A stretch of DNA of 64,000 nucleotides from contig PAPR01000062.1 of assembly GCA_002709085.1 (NCBI GenBank), forward strand, positions 31,985 through 95,984. The letters run 5' to 3'. This document shows, piece by piece, positions 16,722-25,891 of the stretch; within the stretch, counting starts at the first letter, position 1; each line of letters starts with the position of its first letter. Origin of the DNA: Pseudooceanicola sp. (GTDB lineage: Bacteria; Pseudomonadota; Alphaproteobacteria; Rhodobacterales; Rhodobacteraceae). The translations under genes were made by a program, and so were the position numbers. Under the pieces are notes generated by a model. The model was not told where the DNA came from. It ran no database searches and saw only the letters and a list, made by a program, of their open reading frames with translations.

Positions 16722-19139
16722 ATGCAAGAGCCTCTCAACCCGTCCTATCCCGTCCTGCCGCTGCGCGACATCGTGGTTTTCCCCCATATGGTCGTGCCGC
16801 TCTTTGTGGGTCGCGACAAATCGGTCAAGGCGCTGGAGGAAGTGATGGCGGAGGACAAGCAGATCCTGCTGTCCAGCCAGGTCGACCCCGCCGACGATGA
16901 TCCCGACGCCGAAGGTATCTATGATGCCGGCGTTCTGGCCAATGTCTTGCAACTGCTGAAACTGCCCGACGGCACCGTCAAGGTGCTGGTGGAGGGCACG
17001 TCACGCGTGCAGATCCTGGAATTTCTCGACAACCCGAATTTCTTTGAGGCCCGTGCGGAGTACCTCAACGAGGTGCCGGGTGACAGCGAGACGACCGAGG
17101 CGCTGTTGCGCACCGTCGGGCAGGAGTTCGAGCGCTACGCCAAGGTCAAGAAGAACATCCCCGAAGAGGCGCTGAGCGCCGTCTCCGGCGCCATCGAGCC
17201 GGCCAAGCTGGCCGATCTGGTCGCCGGGCATCTCGGCATCGAGGTTGAGCAGAAGCAGGAGCTTCTGGAGACGCTCTCGGTCAGCGAGCGGCTGGAGAAG
17301 GTCTATGGCCTGATGCAGGGCGAAATGTCCGTTCTGCAAGTCGAGAAGAAGATCAAGACCCGTGTGAAATCGCAGATGGAGCGGACGCAGCGCGAGTATT
17401 ACCTCAACGAACAGATGAAGGCGATCCAGAAGGAGCTGGGCGACGGTGAAGAGGGCGAGGGCGAAATCGCCGAGCTGGAATCCCGCATCGCCGAGACCAA
17501 GCTGTCCAAGGAAGCGCGCGAAAAGGCCGACGCGGAGCTGAAGAAGCTCAAGAACATGTCGCCCATGTCCGCCGAGGCGACGGTCGTGCGCAACTACCTC
17601 GACTGGATGCTGTCGATCCCATGGGGTGTGAAAAGCCGCGTGAAGAAGAACCTGCACGGCGCGGAAGAGGTGCTGGACACCGACCACTTTGGCCTTGAGA
17701 AGGTCAAGGAGCGGATCGTCGAATATCTCGCCGTGCAACAGCGCAGCAAGAAGCTGAAAGGCCCGATCCTGTGCCTTGTCGGCCCTCCGGGTGTGGGCAA
17801 GACCTCGCTCGGGAAATCGGTGGCCAAGGCGACGGGGCGCGAGTTCATCCGCATCTCTCTCGGCGGCGTGCGCGACGAGAGCGAGATCCGTGGCCACCGG
17901 CGGACCTACATCGGGTCCATGCCCGGCAAGATCATCCAGGCGCTGAAAAAGGCCAAGACGACGAACCCGCTGATCCTGCTCGATGAAATCGACAAGATGG
18001 GTCAGGATTTCCGGGGGGATCCGGCCTCGGCCATGCTGGAGGTTCTCGACCCCGAGCAGAACGGCACCTTTGTCGATCACTATCTCGAGGTCGAATATGA
18101 CCTCTCCAACGTGATGTTCCTGACGACGGCGAACTCCTACAACATGCCGAGCCCCTTGCTGGACCGGATGGAGATCATCACCCTCGCGGGCTACACCGAG
18201 GACGAGAAGCTGGAGATCGCCAAGCGTCACCTCCTGCCCAAGCAGGTCAAGAACCACGGGCTGCGCAAGGGGGAGTTCCAGATTTCGGACGACGCCATGC
18301 AGGAGATGATCCGCCGCTACACCCGCGAAGCCGGGGTGCGGAGCCTTGAGCGCGAGCTGGGCAAGATCGCCCGGAAAGCCGTGACCAAGATCATCAAGGG
18401 CGAGGTCGAAAGCGTCGATGTGACGGCCGAGAACCTGGATGATTTCCTCGGGGTGAAGAAGTTCCGCTTTGGTCTCGCCGAGAAGGAGGATCAGATCGGG
18501 GTCGTGACCGGCCTTGCCTGGACCTCTGTCGGGGGTGATCTCTTGCAGATCGAGGCGCTGCGCCTGCCGGGCAAGGGTCGGATGAAGACCACCGGCAAGC
18601 TGGGCGACGTTATGAAGGAATCGATCGATGCGGCCTCGTCCTACGTTCGCTCGGTCGCGCCCGAGATCGGGGTGAAACCGCCGCGCTTTGACCGGATGGA
18701 TATTCACGTCCACGTACCGGACGGTGCGACGCCCAAGGACGGGCCGTCCGCCGGTCTCGCCATGGTGACGGCCATCGTGTCGGTGCTGACGCAGATCCCC
18801 GTGCGCAAGGACATCGCCATGACCGGTGAGGTCACGTTGCGCGGCAATGCGTCGGCTATCGGTGGGTTGAAGGAAAAGCTTCTCGCGGCTCTTCGTGGCG
18901 GCATCAAGACGGTGCTGATCCCCGAGGAGAACGAGAAGGACCTCGCCGAGATTCCCGACAACGTGAAAGAGGGGCTGGAGATCATTCCCGTCACCCATGT
19001 GCGCGATGTGCTGAACCTGGCCTTGGTGCGTCAGCCCGAGGCCGTCGAGTGGGATGAGGAGGCCGAAGAGGCCGCCGCCGCCGCCCGGGCCGTCGCTGCA
19101 GCGGATGCTGCCGCTGGCATGGGTCGTCCGGCGCATTGA
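16722..19139 (+). CDS. lon: ATP-dependent protease Lon
   Basis: Cytoplasmic AAA+ serine protease that removes damaged and regulatory proteins. The 805 residues comprise the N-terminal substrate domain ([20 protein letters not shown]), a coiled-coil linker, the AAA+ module with Walker [13 protein letters not shown] (about 354) and Walker [11 protein letters not shown], and the protease domain with catalytic Ser in [11 protein letters not shown] (about 676) and Lys in [10 protein letters not shown] (about 718). The C-terminal tail is Ala/Glu-rich ([20 protein letters not shown]). The start follows AAGGAAAG, and a heat-shock-type promoter lies upstream. Confidence 0.98.
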   Translation: MQEPLNPSYPVLPLRDIVVFPHMVVPLFVGRDKSVKALEEVMAEDKQILLSSQVDPADDDPDAEGIYDAGVLANVLQLLKLPDGTVKVLVEGTSRVQILEFLDNPNFFEARAEYLNEVPGDSETTEALLRTVGQEFERYAKVKKNIPEEALSAVSGAIEPAKLADLVAGHLGIEVEQKQELLETLSVSERLEKVYGLMQGEMSVLQVEKKIKTRVKSQMERTQREYYLNEQMKAIQKELGDGEEGEGEIAELESRIAETKLSKEAREKADAELKKLKNMSPMSAEATVVRNYLDWMLSIPWGVKSRVKKNLHGAEEVLDTDHFGLEKVKERIVEYLAVQQRSKKLKGPILCLVGPPGVGKTSLGKSVAKATGREFIRISLGGVRDESEIRGHRRTYIGSMPGKIIQALKKAKTTNPLILLDEIDKMGQDFRGDPASAMLEVLDPEQNGTFVDHYLEVEYDLSNVMFLTTANSYNMPSPLLDRMEIITLAGYTEDEKLEIAKRHLLPKQVKNHGLRKGEFQISDDAMQEMIRRYTREAGVRSLERELGKIARKAVTKIIKGEVESVDVTAENLDDFLGVKKFRFGLAEKEDQIGVVTGLAWTSVGGDLLQIEALRLPGKGRMKTTGKLGDVMKESIDAASSYVRSVAPEIGVKPPRFDRMDIHVHVPDGATPKDGPSAGLAMVTAIVSVLTQIPVRKDIAMTGEVTLRGNASAIGGLKEKLLAALRGGIKTVLIPEENEKDLAEIPDNVKEGLEIIPVTHVRDVLNLALVRQPEAVEWDEEAEEAAAAARAVAAADAAAGMGRPAH

Positions 19140-19179
19140 TGTTGGCTGGGCTCGAATAGGGTCCCGGACAAGGGTACAG

Positions 19180-19214
19180 ACCGGCGTGTCCTTTATGGGC
19201 GCGCCGGTTTTGTT
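19180..19214 (+). terminator. rho-independent terminator after lon
   Basis: ACCGGCG (19180-19186) pairs with CGCCGGT (19202-19208), followed by TTTGTTT. It lies about 40 bp after the lon stop. Confidence 0.8.
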
Positions 19215-19459
19215 TGCCGGGTGGGGCGATGTGGTGTTGTGATTTTGCTTAAGATTGGCCGGATCCGGCGGGGTATCGGAACGGTCGGTATTCCTATGTG
19301 ATGACGGTGACGGTTTCCCTAAGGCGTTGGCTCTGCGGTCAAACAGAAGGTAGGCGTGACATCCATAACCGGGCCGATACGCATCGTCCGGGGTGGTCCC
19401 GAAAAGCGCCGCGCATGGGGTTGCGAAGAGCGGCGAGGGCGGCTAAAGAATCGCCCTAC
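19215..19459. other. intergenic region with tRNA-Val promoter
   Basis: No gene seen. A promoter-like pair, TTGCGA (19421-19426) and TAAAGA (19444-19449) with a 17-bp spacer, lies directly before the tRNA. The rest is unremarkable. Confidence 0.5.
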
Positions 19460-19534
19460 GGGTGATTAGCTCAGTGGTAGAGCGCTTCGTTCACATCGAA
19501 GATGTCAGGGGTTCAAATCCCTTATCACCCACCA
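19460..19534 (+). tRNA. tRNA-Val (anticodon CAC)
   Basis: A 75-nt cloverleaf with encoded CCA. The acceptor GGGTGAT pairs with ATCACCC, the D arm is GCTC/GAGC, and the anticodon stem CTTCG/CGAAG encloses TTCACAT (anticodon CAC). The T arm carries GGTTCAAAT. It reads GUG codons, abundant in this GC-rich genome. Confidence 0.96.
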
Positions 19535-19594
19535 AAGCCTTTCGCGAAGCGAAAGGCGTCGGCCGAAAGAGTTTGCAAAGCAAACGCGCAGGCC
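19535..19594 (+). ncRNA. structured tRNA-Val trailer element, copy 1
   Basis: Immediately after the CCA end. Hairpin 1 is GCCTTTCGC (19537-19545) with GCGAAAGGC (19549-19557). Hairpin 2 has outer stem GGCC/GGCC (19561-19564, 19591-19594), internal loop GAAAGA/GCGCA, and inner stem GTTTGC/GCAAAC (19571-19576, 19580-19585). A near-copy follows the second tRNA-Val at 23731 with compensatory changes in both stems. There is no T tract, so it is not a simple terminator. Function unknown; possibly a processed trailer RNA or REP-like element. Confidence 0.5.
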
Positions 19595-19777
19595 AACCCG
19601 ATCTCTCCCCAATCACCCAGCCACTCAGCAAGAGCCTGCCAACGCCCCATCCTGACGAGATGACGCTGCATTTCGGGGCAGCTATACCCTCGTGAACCCA
19701 TGCGGGCCGGTGCGATCGCGGCGAGGGATTGCCTTCCGCGGCGGGGTCTGGAACGCTTGGGAAACTCTTGGGGATTT

Positions 19778-21523
19778 ATGCGCGAATTCGATGCTACTTT
19801 CCGCGCCCGGTTGCTGACGCTGATCGGGCAGATTTACCCGGATCATGATGCCGGGGACCTGGCCGTCCGGATTGAACAAACCTTCTGGCCCGAAGGCACA
19901 ACCCATCGGCGACGCGGGCGCATGCCCGGTAATCGGCACTGGTCCGAGCGGGATGCCCTGATCATCACCTATGGCAACTCCATCGTCGACGGTCAGCACA
20001 AGCCCTTGGACTTGCTGCGCGATTTTCTGCATCGTCAAATGTCTGGCGTGGTGAACGGCGTGCATATCCTGCCGTTCTTTCCCTATACCTCGGATGATGG
20101 GTTCGCGGTGACGGATTACAGGGCGGTCAATCCCGCCCTCGGGGATTGGACGGACATTCAGCGTATCGGGTCGGAGTTTCTGCTGATGTCGGATCTGGTG
20201 CTGAACCACGTCTCCTCGCAATCCCATTGGTTTCATGAATATCGTCAGGGCCACGCCCCCTATGACGCGTTTTTCTTTGAGGCCTCGCCCGAGGACGACC
20301 TCTCGTTGGTGGTGCGTCCGCGCGCGCACCCGCTCTTGCGCAAGGTCGAGACGGCGCGCGGTACACGGCATGTCTGGTGCACCTTCAGTCACGACCAGAT
20401 CGACCTCGACTTTTCCAACCCCGATGTCCTGTTGGAGTTCATCGCCATCACGCGATTGCACATCGACAGCGGCGTGCGGATCCTGCGGCTGGATGCGGTG
20501 GCCTTCATCTGGAAGGAGGTCGGCACCCGGTCCATTCACATGCCCGAGACCCATGCCATCGTGCGTCTGCTGCGGCTATTGGCCGATTTCGCGACCGAAC
20601 CGATCATTCTTCTGACTGAAACCAATGTGCCCAATCAGGAAAACCTCAGCTATTTCGGCAATCGGAACGAGGCGCATGCGGTCTACAATTTTACCCTGCC
20701 ACCGCTGGTCCTGCATGCGATGATGGCGGGAACAGCTCGCAACCTCGTGCGCTGGCAGGGCAGCATGCCGCCGGCGCAACTGGGCTGCGCTTATCTCAAC
20801 TTCACGGCCAGCCACGACGGGATCGGAATGCGCCCGGCCGAGGGGATCCTGACCGCCGACGACACGGCGCGCGTGATCGAGACGATGCGCGACTTTGGCG
20901 GGCTGGTGTCGATGCGCGCCTTGCCCGACGGAGGTCAGTCCGCTTATGAGCTGAACATCACTTGGTTCGAGGCGATGAAGGGCACGTTCGAAGGGCCCGA
21001 CGAGTGGCAGATCGCGCGTTTTATCGCCTCGCAAACCCTGATGATGGCGCTGGAGGGGATCCCGGCCTTTTACATCCAGTCGCTGCTGGCTTGTGCAAAC
21101 GACCGCGAAGGCGTGGAAAAATCCGGGCATAACCGCGCGATTAACCGTCACAGGTGGGATTACGGTGATCTTCAGACGCTGCTCGATGACCCGGAGTCGC
21201 CGCAACATATCGTCATGCAGGCGATGAAGGAGCGGATTGATGTTCGGCGGCGCCAGCGCGCCTTTCACCCCAATGCGACGCAATTCACGTTACGGTTGGA
21301 TCACCGCATCTTTGGGTTGTGGCGGCAGAGTCTGGATCGGGACCAGTCGATTTTTGCCCTGCACAACGTCTCGTCCGACACGGTGATGGTTGATCCTTAC
21401 GCGATCAATTTGATTGAGGGCGAGAATTGGGTCGATCTGCTGACGGGGGCCGGGGTCGAAGCCTCTGCGGGTGAGATTTCCTTTGCCCCTTACCAGTGTC
21501 GCTGGATCACCAATCGCGGGTGA
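19778..21523 (+). CDS. GH13 sugar phosphorylase, probable glucosylglycerate phosphorylase
   Basis: Probably splits glucosylglycerate with phosphate to glucose-1-phosphate and glycerate. The 581-residue protein is a GH13 subfamily 18 (sucrose-phosphorylase-like) barrel: nucleophile Asp in VRILRLDAVAFIWKE (about 238), acid/base Glu in ILLTETNVPNQEN (about 281), and NFTASHDGIGMRP. E. coli YcjM is the characterised glucosylglycerate phosphorylase of this group; true sucrose phosphorylases are shorter. The neighbouring synthase and phosphatase make the glucosylglycerate role likely. I start at 19778 (after GGGGA); an extension to 19700 lacks a ribosome site. It converges with the synthase gene. 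Confidence 0.82.
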   Translation: MREFDATFRARLLTLIGQIYPDHDAGDLAVRIEQTFWPEGTTHRRRGRMPGNRHWSERDALIITYGNSIVDGQHKPLDLLRDFLHRQMSGVVNGVHILPFFPYTSDDGFAVTDYRAVNPALGDWTDIQRIGSEFLLMSDLVLNHVSSQSHWFHEYRQGHAPYDAFFFEASPEDDLSLVVRPRAHPLLRKVETARGTRHVWCTFSHDQIDLDFSNPDVLLEFIAITRLHIDSGVRILRLDAVAFIWKEVGTRSIHMPETHAIVRLLRLLADFATEPIILLTETNVPNQENLSYFGNRNEAHAVYNFTLPPLVLHAMMAGTARNLVRWQGSMPPAQLGCAYLNFTASHDGIGMRPAEGILTADDTARVIETMRDFGGLVSMRALPDGGQSAYELNITWFEAMKGTFEGPDEWQIARFIASQTLMMALEGIPAFYIQSLLACANDREGVEKSGHNRAINRHRWDYGDLQTLLDDPESPQHIVMQAMKERIDVRRRQRAFHPNATQFTLRLDHRIFGLWRQSLDRDQSIFALHNVSSDTVMVDPYAINLIEGENWVDLLTGAGVEASAGEISFAPYQCRWITNRG

Positions 21524-21563
21524 GGTGACTGGGTCGGGGGGCACGCGACACCGGGGGGGCCGC

Positions 21564-22784
21564 TCAGGTGAATTCCTTCAGATCCGCGGCCACCGCTTTC
21601 AGCATGTCGGTCATCAAGCCGGGGTCGGCGGAATGCACGCGGTTCCAGGTCGGGATGAAGGGCGTCTCAGACGGGTTGTCGAGAAAGACCCGCCCGGCCT
21701 CCATGATGTTCTCGGCAAAAAGCTCGGCGGTGCGTTCCTCGGTATGGCGGTCGACGGTCAGCCCGTTCATGCGGGCGTCGTTGTAATAGGCTTCCAACAG
21801 GTCGAGCGCGGAGCGGTAGTAGGTCGCCTTGAGCGTGCGGAAGACCTCTTCGTTGAACACCGTTCCGTCGGCGGCGAGCTTGCGGAACACCGCCTTGCAG
21901 ATGTCGATGGACATGCGCGAGAGGCCAGTGGATTTGTCCTCTTCGCTGAGATCCTGATGCTTGTGATCGTAGTGATCCGCGATTTCGACCTGGCAGACGG
22001 CCTTGGGCGCGAGATTGCGCCAGGCTTCGGATAGCACGCCAATTTCCAACCCCCAGTCCGACGGGATGCGCAGATCGGCCAGAATGGACGTTCTCATCGC
22101 GAATTCGCCCGAGAGAGCGTAGCGGAAGGCGCGCAGGAAATCGATGTAGTCGCGGTCTCCGATCACTCGTTTCAGGGCGATCAACAGGGGCGAGACCAGC
22201 ATTCGCGACACACGCCCGTTGATTTTTTCCTGACCGACACGGGCGTAGTAACCCTTGGCCACCTGATAGGGAAAGTTCGGATTGACCACCGGGTAGACCA
22301 GGCGCGCCAGCATGTCCCGGTCATAGGTGGTGATGTCACAATCATGGATCGCCACGACCTCGCTATCCGCGCAGGCCAGCAGGAAGCCGATGCAGCCCCA
22401 GACGTTCTTGCCCTTGCCCGGCTCAGAGGGCGCGAGACCGAGGGTGGTCAGCCGCGCTTCGATTGCCTTCATCCGAGGGCTCTCGTTCCAGATCACCACG
22501 TGGTTCTGTGGCAGAACGGAAAAGAAGTCGCGGGCGTGGCGGTATTGGTCCTCGTCCGCGCGGTCCAACCCGATGACGATGCGATGCAGATATGGGACCT
22601 TGGCCAATTCGGTCAGGATGTTGGGCAGGGCGTCGCCCTCCAGCTCGGAATAGAGCGAGGGCAGGATCAGGCTGATCTTGCGGTTGGCGGAATAGCTGAC
22701 CAGCTCGCTCGTCAGGTCTTCTGTCGTGCGGGTGCGCAGATTGTGCAGCGTCGCGATATTGCCGTTCTGATGAAAATCCGCCAC
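21564..22784 (-). CDS. gpgS: glucosyl-3-phosphoglycerate synthase-like glycosyltransferase
   Basis: Likely transfers glucose from a nucleotide sugar to 3-phosphoglycerate, the first step of glucosylglycerate synthesis. The 406-residue GT-A enzyme opens with RKISLILPSLYSELEGDALP, has the metal-binding DCD in AIHDCDITTYDRDML, the family-typical QVAKGYYARVGQ and a late His-rich VEIADHYDHKHQDL. It resembles GpgS of the GT81 family. The GTG at 22784 is preceded by AGGAG; an extension to 22865 would overlap the phosphatase gene. It lies 14 bp after that gene, in one operon. Confidence 0.75.
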   Translation of the reverse strand: MADFHQNGNIATLHNLRTRTTEDLTSELVSYSANRKISLILPSLYSELEGDALPNILTELAKVPYLHRIVIGLDRADEDQYRHARDFFSVLPQNHVVIWNESPRMKAIEARLTTLGLAPSEPGKGKNVWGCIGFLLACADSEVVAIHDCDITTYDRDMLARLVYPVVNPNFPYQVAKGYYARVGQEKINGRVSRMLVSPLLIALKRVIGDRDYIDFLRAFRYALSGEFAMRTSILADLRIPSDWGLEIGVLSEAWRNLAPKAVCQVEIADHYDHKHQDLSEEDKSTGLSRMSIDICKAVFRKLAADGTVFNEEVFRTLKATYYRSALDLLEAYYNDARMNGLTVDRHTEERTAELFAENIMEAGRVFLDNPSETPFIPTWNRVHSADPGLMTDMLKAVAADLKEFT

Positions 22785-22798
22785 GGCGCTCTCCTGTT

Positions 22799-23608
22799 TT
22801 AGTCGGCCTGATGAGGTTTGGCCTGTTGGATATCTTGCAGATCTGAAATTAGCTGCAGGATGCATTCATTCCAACCTCTTGGTCCCGCTTTTTCGCTGCG
22901 GCGGAGCCGTCCGTCATCTTCTGCTGCAAGGGCAGGCAGTGGCGGGACCGAAGGATTGGCGATGAGAAAGCCGTAACGCGCCGCGTTCAGCATTTCGACG
23001 TCGTTCGGCGCATCCCCGAGGGCGACCGAGAAGGGCGCGTCGAACCGGCGGCGTAAGGTCTCCATCCGGTCGGCCTTGGTGCCGCCGAAGGAGAGGGTCA
23101 GGAACCGCCCGCCGCGCCGCGCAGTGACACCGTTTTCGGCCAATGCAGCGACAAATTTTTGCAGGGTCTCGGGAGGGGCGGTACTAAGGCCGGGTTCGGA
23201 AAAGGCGCGGCGTCGGGCGAGGGTCGCGCGCTCGGCCGTCAGGCCGGTGATCTCGGCCACTTCGGCGTCGCTCATGTCGCCAAATCCGCGAAATGTTTCC
23301 CGCAGCTCCGCGGGCAGGCTGTCGATCGTATCGCGCAACCGGCCGTAGGGCCCGGTCAGATCAGCGGGATCCGCACCCGGCTCCAGCACGCCGGCGCCGT
23401 TCTCGACTATGGCGGGGGTGAGGTGCAGGCCCATCTCGGCCCGGATCGGCGCGATCTCTGCCGCCGTCTTTGACGAAGAGAGCACCACCGGCACCCCAAG
23501 CGCGCGCAACCGGGCCAGGGCGGGCAGGGCTGCGGACCAGCTATAATCATGATGATCCAGCAGGGTGCCATCGAGATCGGTAAAAACAATAAACGGCGGA
23601 GGTGTCAT
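22799..23608 (-). CDS. gpgP: HAD-IIB phosphatase, glucosyl-/mannosyl-3-phosphoglycerate phosphatase
   Basis: Removes phosphate from glucosyl-3-phosphoglycerate to release the compatible solute glucosylglycerate. The 269-residue HAD-superfamily protein shows motif I FTDLDGTLLDHHDYSW, motif II VLSSSK, a cap with ENGAGVLEPG, and motif IV ALGDAPNDVEMLNAARYG. This is the MpgP/YedP group. The start at 23608 gives PPPFIVFTDLDG near the N-terminus; an in-frame start nine codons upstream lacks a ribosome site. It is first in the operon with gpgS and divergent from tRNA-Val(TAC). Confidence 0.8.
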   Translation of the reverse strand: MTPPPFIVFTDLDGTLLDHHDYSWSAALPALARLRALGVPVVLSSSKTAAEIAPIRAEMGLHLTPAIVENGAGVLEPGADPADLTGPYGRLRDTIDSLPAELRETFRGFGDMSDAEVAEITGLTAERATLARRRAFSEPGLSTAPPETLQKFVAALAENGVTARRGGRFLTLSFGGTKADRMETLRRRFDAPFSVALGDAPNDVEMLNAARYGFLIANPSVPPLPALAAEDDGRLRRSEKAGPRGWNECILQLISDLQDIQQAKPHQAD

Positions 23609-23654
23609 ATCGCTCTTGCAGGGGGGAGGCGGCATTTGCTATTGCCACCGGCAC

Positions 23655-23730
<76 letters not shown>

Positions 23731-23791
23731 AAGGCTTTCGCGAATGCGAAAGCCGTCCGCCGAAAGAGTTTGCACAGCAAACGCGCAGGTG
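23731..23791 (+). ncRNA. structured tRNA-Val trailer element, copy 2
   Basis: Same architecture as copy 1. Hairpin 1 is GGCTTTCGC (23733-23741) with GCGAAAGCC (23746-23754). Hairpin 2 has outer stem CGCC/GGTG (23758-23761, 23788-23791), the same internal loop GAAAGA/GCGCA and inner stem GTTTGC/GCAAAC. Relative to copy 1, one pair in each stem has swapped sides (compensatory) and one became G-T, while loop bases are kept. Confidence 0.5.
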
Positions 23792-23982
23792 TCCCCCGGC
23801 AAATCCTGCATCACAACAACCGTGGTTACTCAAGCCGTCCGCCAAGATAACCTCCTCGCCAACCGCTTCAGCGACTTTAGGCCTACCCTCATCACCGACC
23901 CTTTTCAGTTTCCTAAGCCGCCCGCTGCACCACCCCCAACCGACATTTCCACCCCGACACGCGAAAACCCAGCAAAACCCGC

Positions 23983-24011
23983 TTGACGCGCGCGGGCGCA
24001 AACCCTAGTAC
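23983..24011 (+). promoter_or_regulatory. promoter of tRNA-Asp 1
   Basis: TTGACG (23983-23988), 17-bp spacer, TAGTAC (24006-24011), 18 bp before the tRNA. The stretch 23792-23982 between the trailer element and this promoter shows nothing recognisable. Confidence 0.6.
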
Positions 24012-24029
24012 CACCGCCACGGCAGCTGC

Positions 24030-24106
24030 GCGGTTGTAGCTCAGTTGGTTAGAGTACCGGCCTGTCACGCCGGGGGGCGCGGGTTCGAGCCCCGTCAACC
24101 GCGCCA
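24030..24106 (+). tRNA. tRNA-Asp (GTC), copy 1
   Basis: A 77-nt cloverleaf with encoded CCA. The acceptor is GCGGTTG/CAACCGC, the anticodon stem CCGGC/GCCGG encloses CTGTCAC (anticodon GTC), and the discriminator is G as expected for Asp. Confidence 0.97.
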
Positions 24107-24118
24107 CTGTCGTTGTCC

Positions 24119-24142
24119 AAAGCGCCCTCAGGGGCGCTTTTG
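24119..24142 (+). terminator. terminator after tRNA-Asp 1
   Basis: AAAGCGCCC, a four-base TCAG loop, then GGGCGCTTT followed by T and G. It separates the two tRNA-Asp genes into independent units. Confidence 0.85.
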
Positions 24143-24220
24143 TCATTTGTGGGGGCAGGGGCGTCGGGGAACGGACGAGGGGTCTTTCGACCACAGGTGC
24201 AGGGGGCGGGGAATTCGCGC

Positions 24221-24249
24221 TTGACGGGTCGGGGGGCATGGCATATTCC
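24221..24249 (+). promoter_or_regulatory. promoter of tRNA-Asp 2
   Basis: TTGACG (24221-24226), 17-bp spacer, TATTCC (24244-24249), 11 bp before the tRNA. Same -35 hexamer as the first tRNA-Asp promoter. Confidence 0.6.
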
Positions 24250-24260
24250 GCCCCTCACGC

Positions 24261-24337
24261 GCGGTTGTAGCTCAGCTGGTTAGAGTACCGGCCTGTCACG
24301 CCGGGGGTCGCGGGTTCGAGCCCCGTCAACCGCGCCA
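24261..24337 (+). tRNA. tRNA-Asp (GTC), copy 2
   Basis: Differs from copy 1 only at a D-loop base and in the variable loop (GGGGTCG in place of GGGGGCG). Encoded CCA, anticodon GTC. Tandem duplication with its own promoter. Confidence 0.97.
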
Positions 24338-24381
24338 CTTTCCCCTATCACTCCCCCTCGCATCCAGCTCTCTTTGCCGCC

Positions 24382-25755
24382 TCACTCTGCCAGGGCATCG
24401 AGGATACGCGCCCAACTGCGGATCCCCTTATGGAATGAGGTCATGTCGTATTTCTCGTTCGGCGAATGGATCTGGTCGTCGTCCTTGCCGAAACCGATCA
24501 GCATGGCATCGGTGTCGAGGATGGTCTTGAAATGCCCCGCGATCGGGATGGACCCACCACAACCGACATAGGCCGCCGGTTCGGGCCACTCATCCGACAG
24601 CGCGTGGCGTGCAGCTTCGAATGCCGGGTGGTCAATCTCCATCTGACTGGCGCGGCTGGCGCCGTGGGGGTGGAAATCGACGCTGCAATCGGGGGGGAGC
24701 TGCGATTGCACGTAGGCGCGGAAGCTCTCGCGGATGGCCTGCGGATCTTGCTGCCCGACCAGCCGGAACGAAATCTTGGCCGAGGCCTTGGCCGGAAGCA
24801 CGGTCTTGAACCCGTCGCCGGTGTAGCCCCCCTGGATGCCGTTGACCTCACAGGTGGGTCGCGACCATATCATCTCCAGCGGCGTGCGGTCCTGTTCCCC
24901 GGCGGGGGTCGACAGCCCCACCTCACCGAGAAAGGAGCCGTGGTCGAACCCCAGCCCCTGCCATTGCGCGCGGATCTCGTCGGATAACTCCGGCACGCCG
25001 TCATAAAATCCCGGCACGGTCACGCGCCCGGTATGATCGTGCAGACCGGCGATGATCTTGGCCATCACCCGAATGGGGTTCATCGAGACGCCGCCGTACA
25101 TGCCGGAATGCAGGTCTTTGGAGGGGCCGGTGATGGTCAGTTCCTCGCCCAGCAGACCGCGCAGCATGGTGACGATAGCGGGGGTCGCATCGCCGAACAT
25201 GCCGGTGTCGCAGATCAGCGCGATGTCGGTGGTCAGCTCCGCCGCGTTCTCCTTCATGAAGGGCACGAGGGAGGGGGAGCCTGATTCCTCCTCACCCTCA
25301 AGGAAGAACGTAATCTTGCAGGGCAGGGCGCCGTTGATCGCGATCCAAGCGCGGCAGGCCTCCACAAAGGTCATCAGCTGGCCCTTGTCGTCCGCGGCAC
25401 CGCGCCCCCGGATCACCTGGCCCTTTTCGGTGTTTTCTATCGCAGGATCGAACGGATCCCGGTCCCACAGTTCCAGCGGGTCAACCGGCTGCACATCGTA
25501 ATGCCCGTAAAACAACAGGTGCGGCGCGCCCTCGCCGATGTGGCCCACCACCATGGGATGGCCCGGTGTGGGGCGCTTCTCGGCCTCTGCGCCGAGCGAT
25601 CTCAGGTCCGCGACGAGCCAATCGGCGGCGCGGTCGCACTCCGCCTTGTAGGCGGGGTCGGTCGAGATGGAAGGGATCCGCAGCAACTCCAGCAGGCGGT
25701 CGGTCGCGGCGGGCAGGTCGGAATCGATGCGGGTTAGGACGTCATCTAGGCTCAT
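24382..25755 (-). CDS. M20 family dipeptidase/metallopeptidase
   Basis: Probably cleaves small peptides in the cytoplasm. The 457-residue M20 enzyme has the metal-ligand motifs LLFYGHYDVQP, RGAADDKGQL, FLEGEEESGSP and ALICDTGMFG, plus the dimerisation lid with DLHSGMYGGVSMNP. The layout matches carnosinase-like CNDP/DapE relatives annotated as dipeptidases. The start at 25755 is preceded by AGGAG; an ATG five codons earlier is less well placed. Exact substrate unknown. Confidence 0.85.
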   Translation of the reverse strand: MSLDDVLTRIDSDLPAATDRLLELLRIPSISTDPAYKAECDRAADWLVADLRSLGAEAEKRPTPGHPMVVGHIGEGAPHLLFYGHYDVQPVDPLELWDRDPFDPAIENTEKGQVIRGRGAADDKGQLMTFVEACRAWIAINGALPCKITFFLEGEEESGSPSLVPFMKENAAELTTDIALICDTGMFGDATPAIVTMLRGLLGEELTITGPSKDLHSGMYGGVSMNPIRVMAKIIAGLHDHTGRVTVPGFYDGVPELSDEIRAQWQGLGFDHGSFLGEVGLSTPAGEQDRTPLEMIWSRPTCEVNGIQGGYTGDGFKTVLPAKASAKISFRLVGQQDPQAIRESFRAYVQSQLPPDCSVDFHPHGASRASQMEIDHPAFEAARHALSDEWPEPAAYVGCGGSIPIAGHFKTILDTDAMLIGFGKDDDQIHSPNEKYDMTSFHKGIRSWARILDALAE

Positions 25756-25891
25756 GGGCACTCCTGTCATTTGCAGCGGAGCCTATCAGCCGTCGGTCCG
25801 GTGTCCAGTGCGGCAGGCGGAGGCGCGCCCCCCCTCACGCTGCACTCGCAGGAATATAGCTACGGGAGGTCTATGTCCGTGTCGCCGCGCG

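Noticed and set aside
17001..19136. 711-codon open frame antisense to lon
   Set aside because: Lon is certain on the plus strand; high G+C produces long shadow frames. The same holds for 865-2226, 3686-4495 and 61744-62712 on the minus strand and 42480-43712 on the plus strand.
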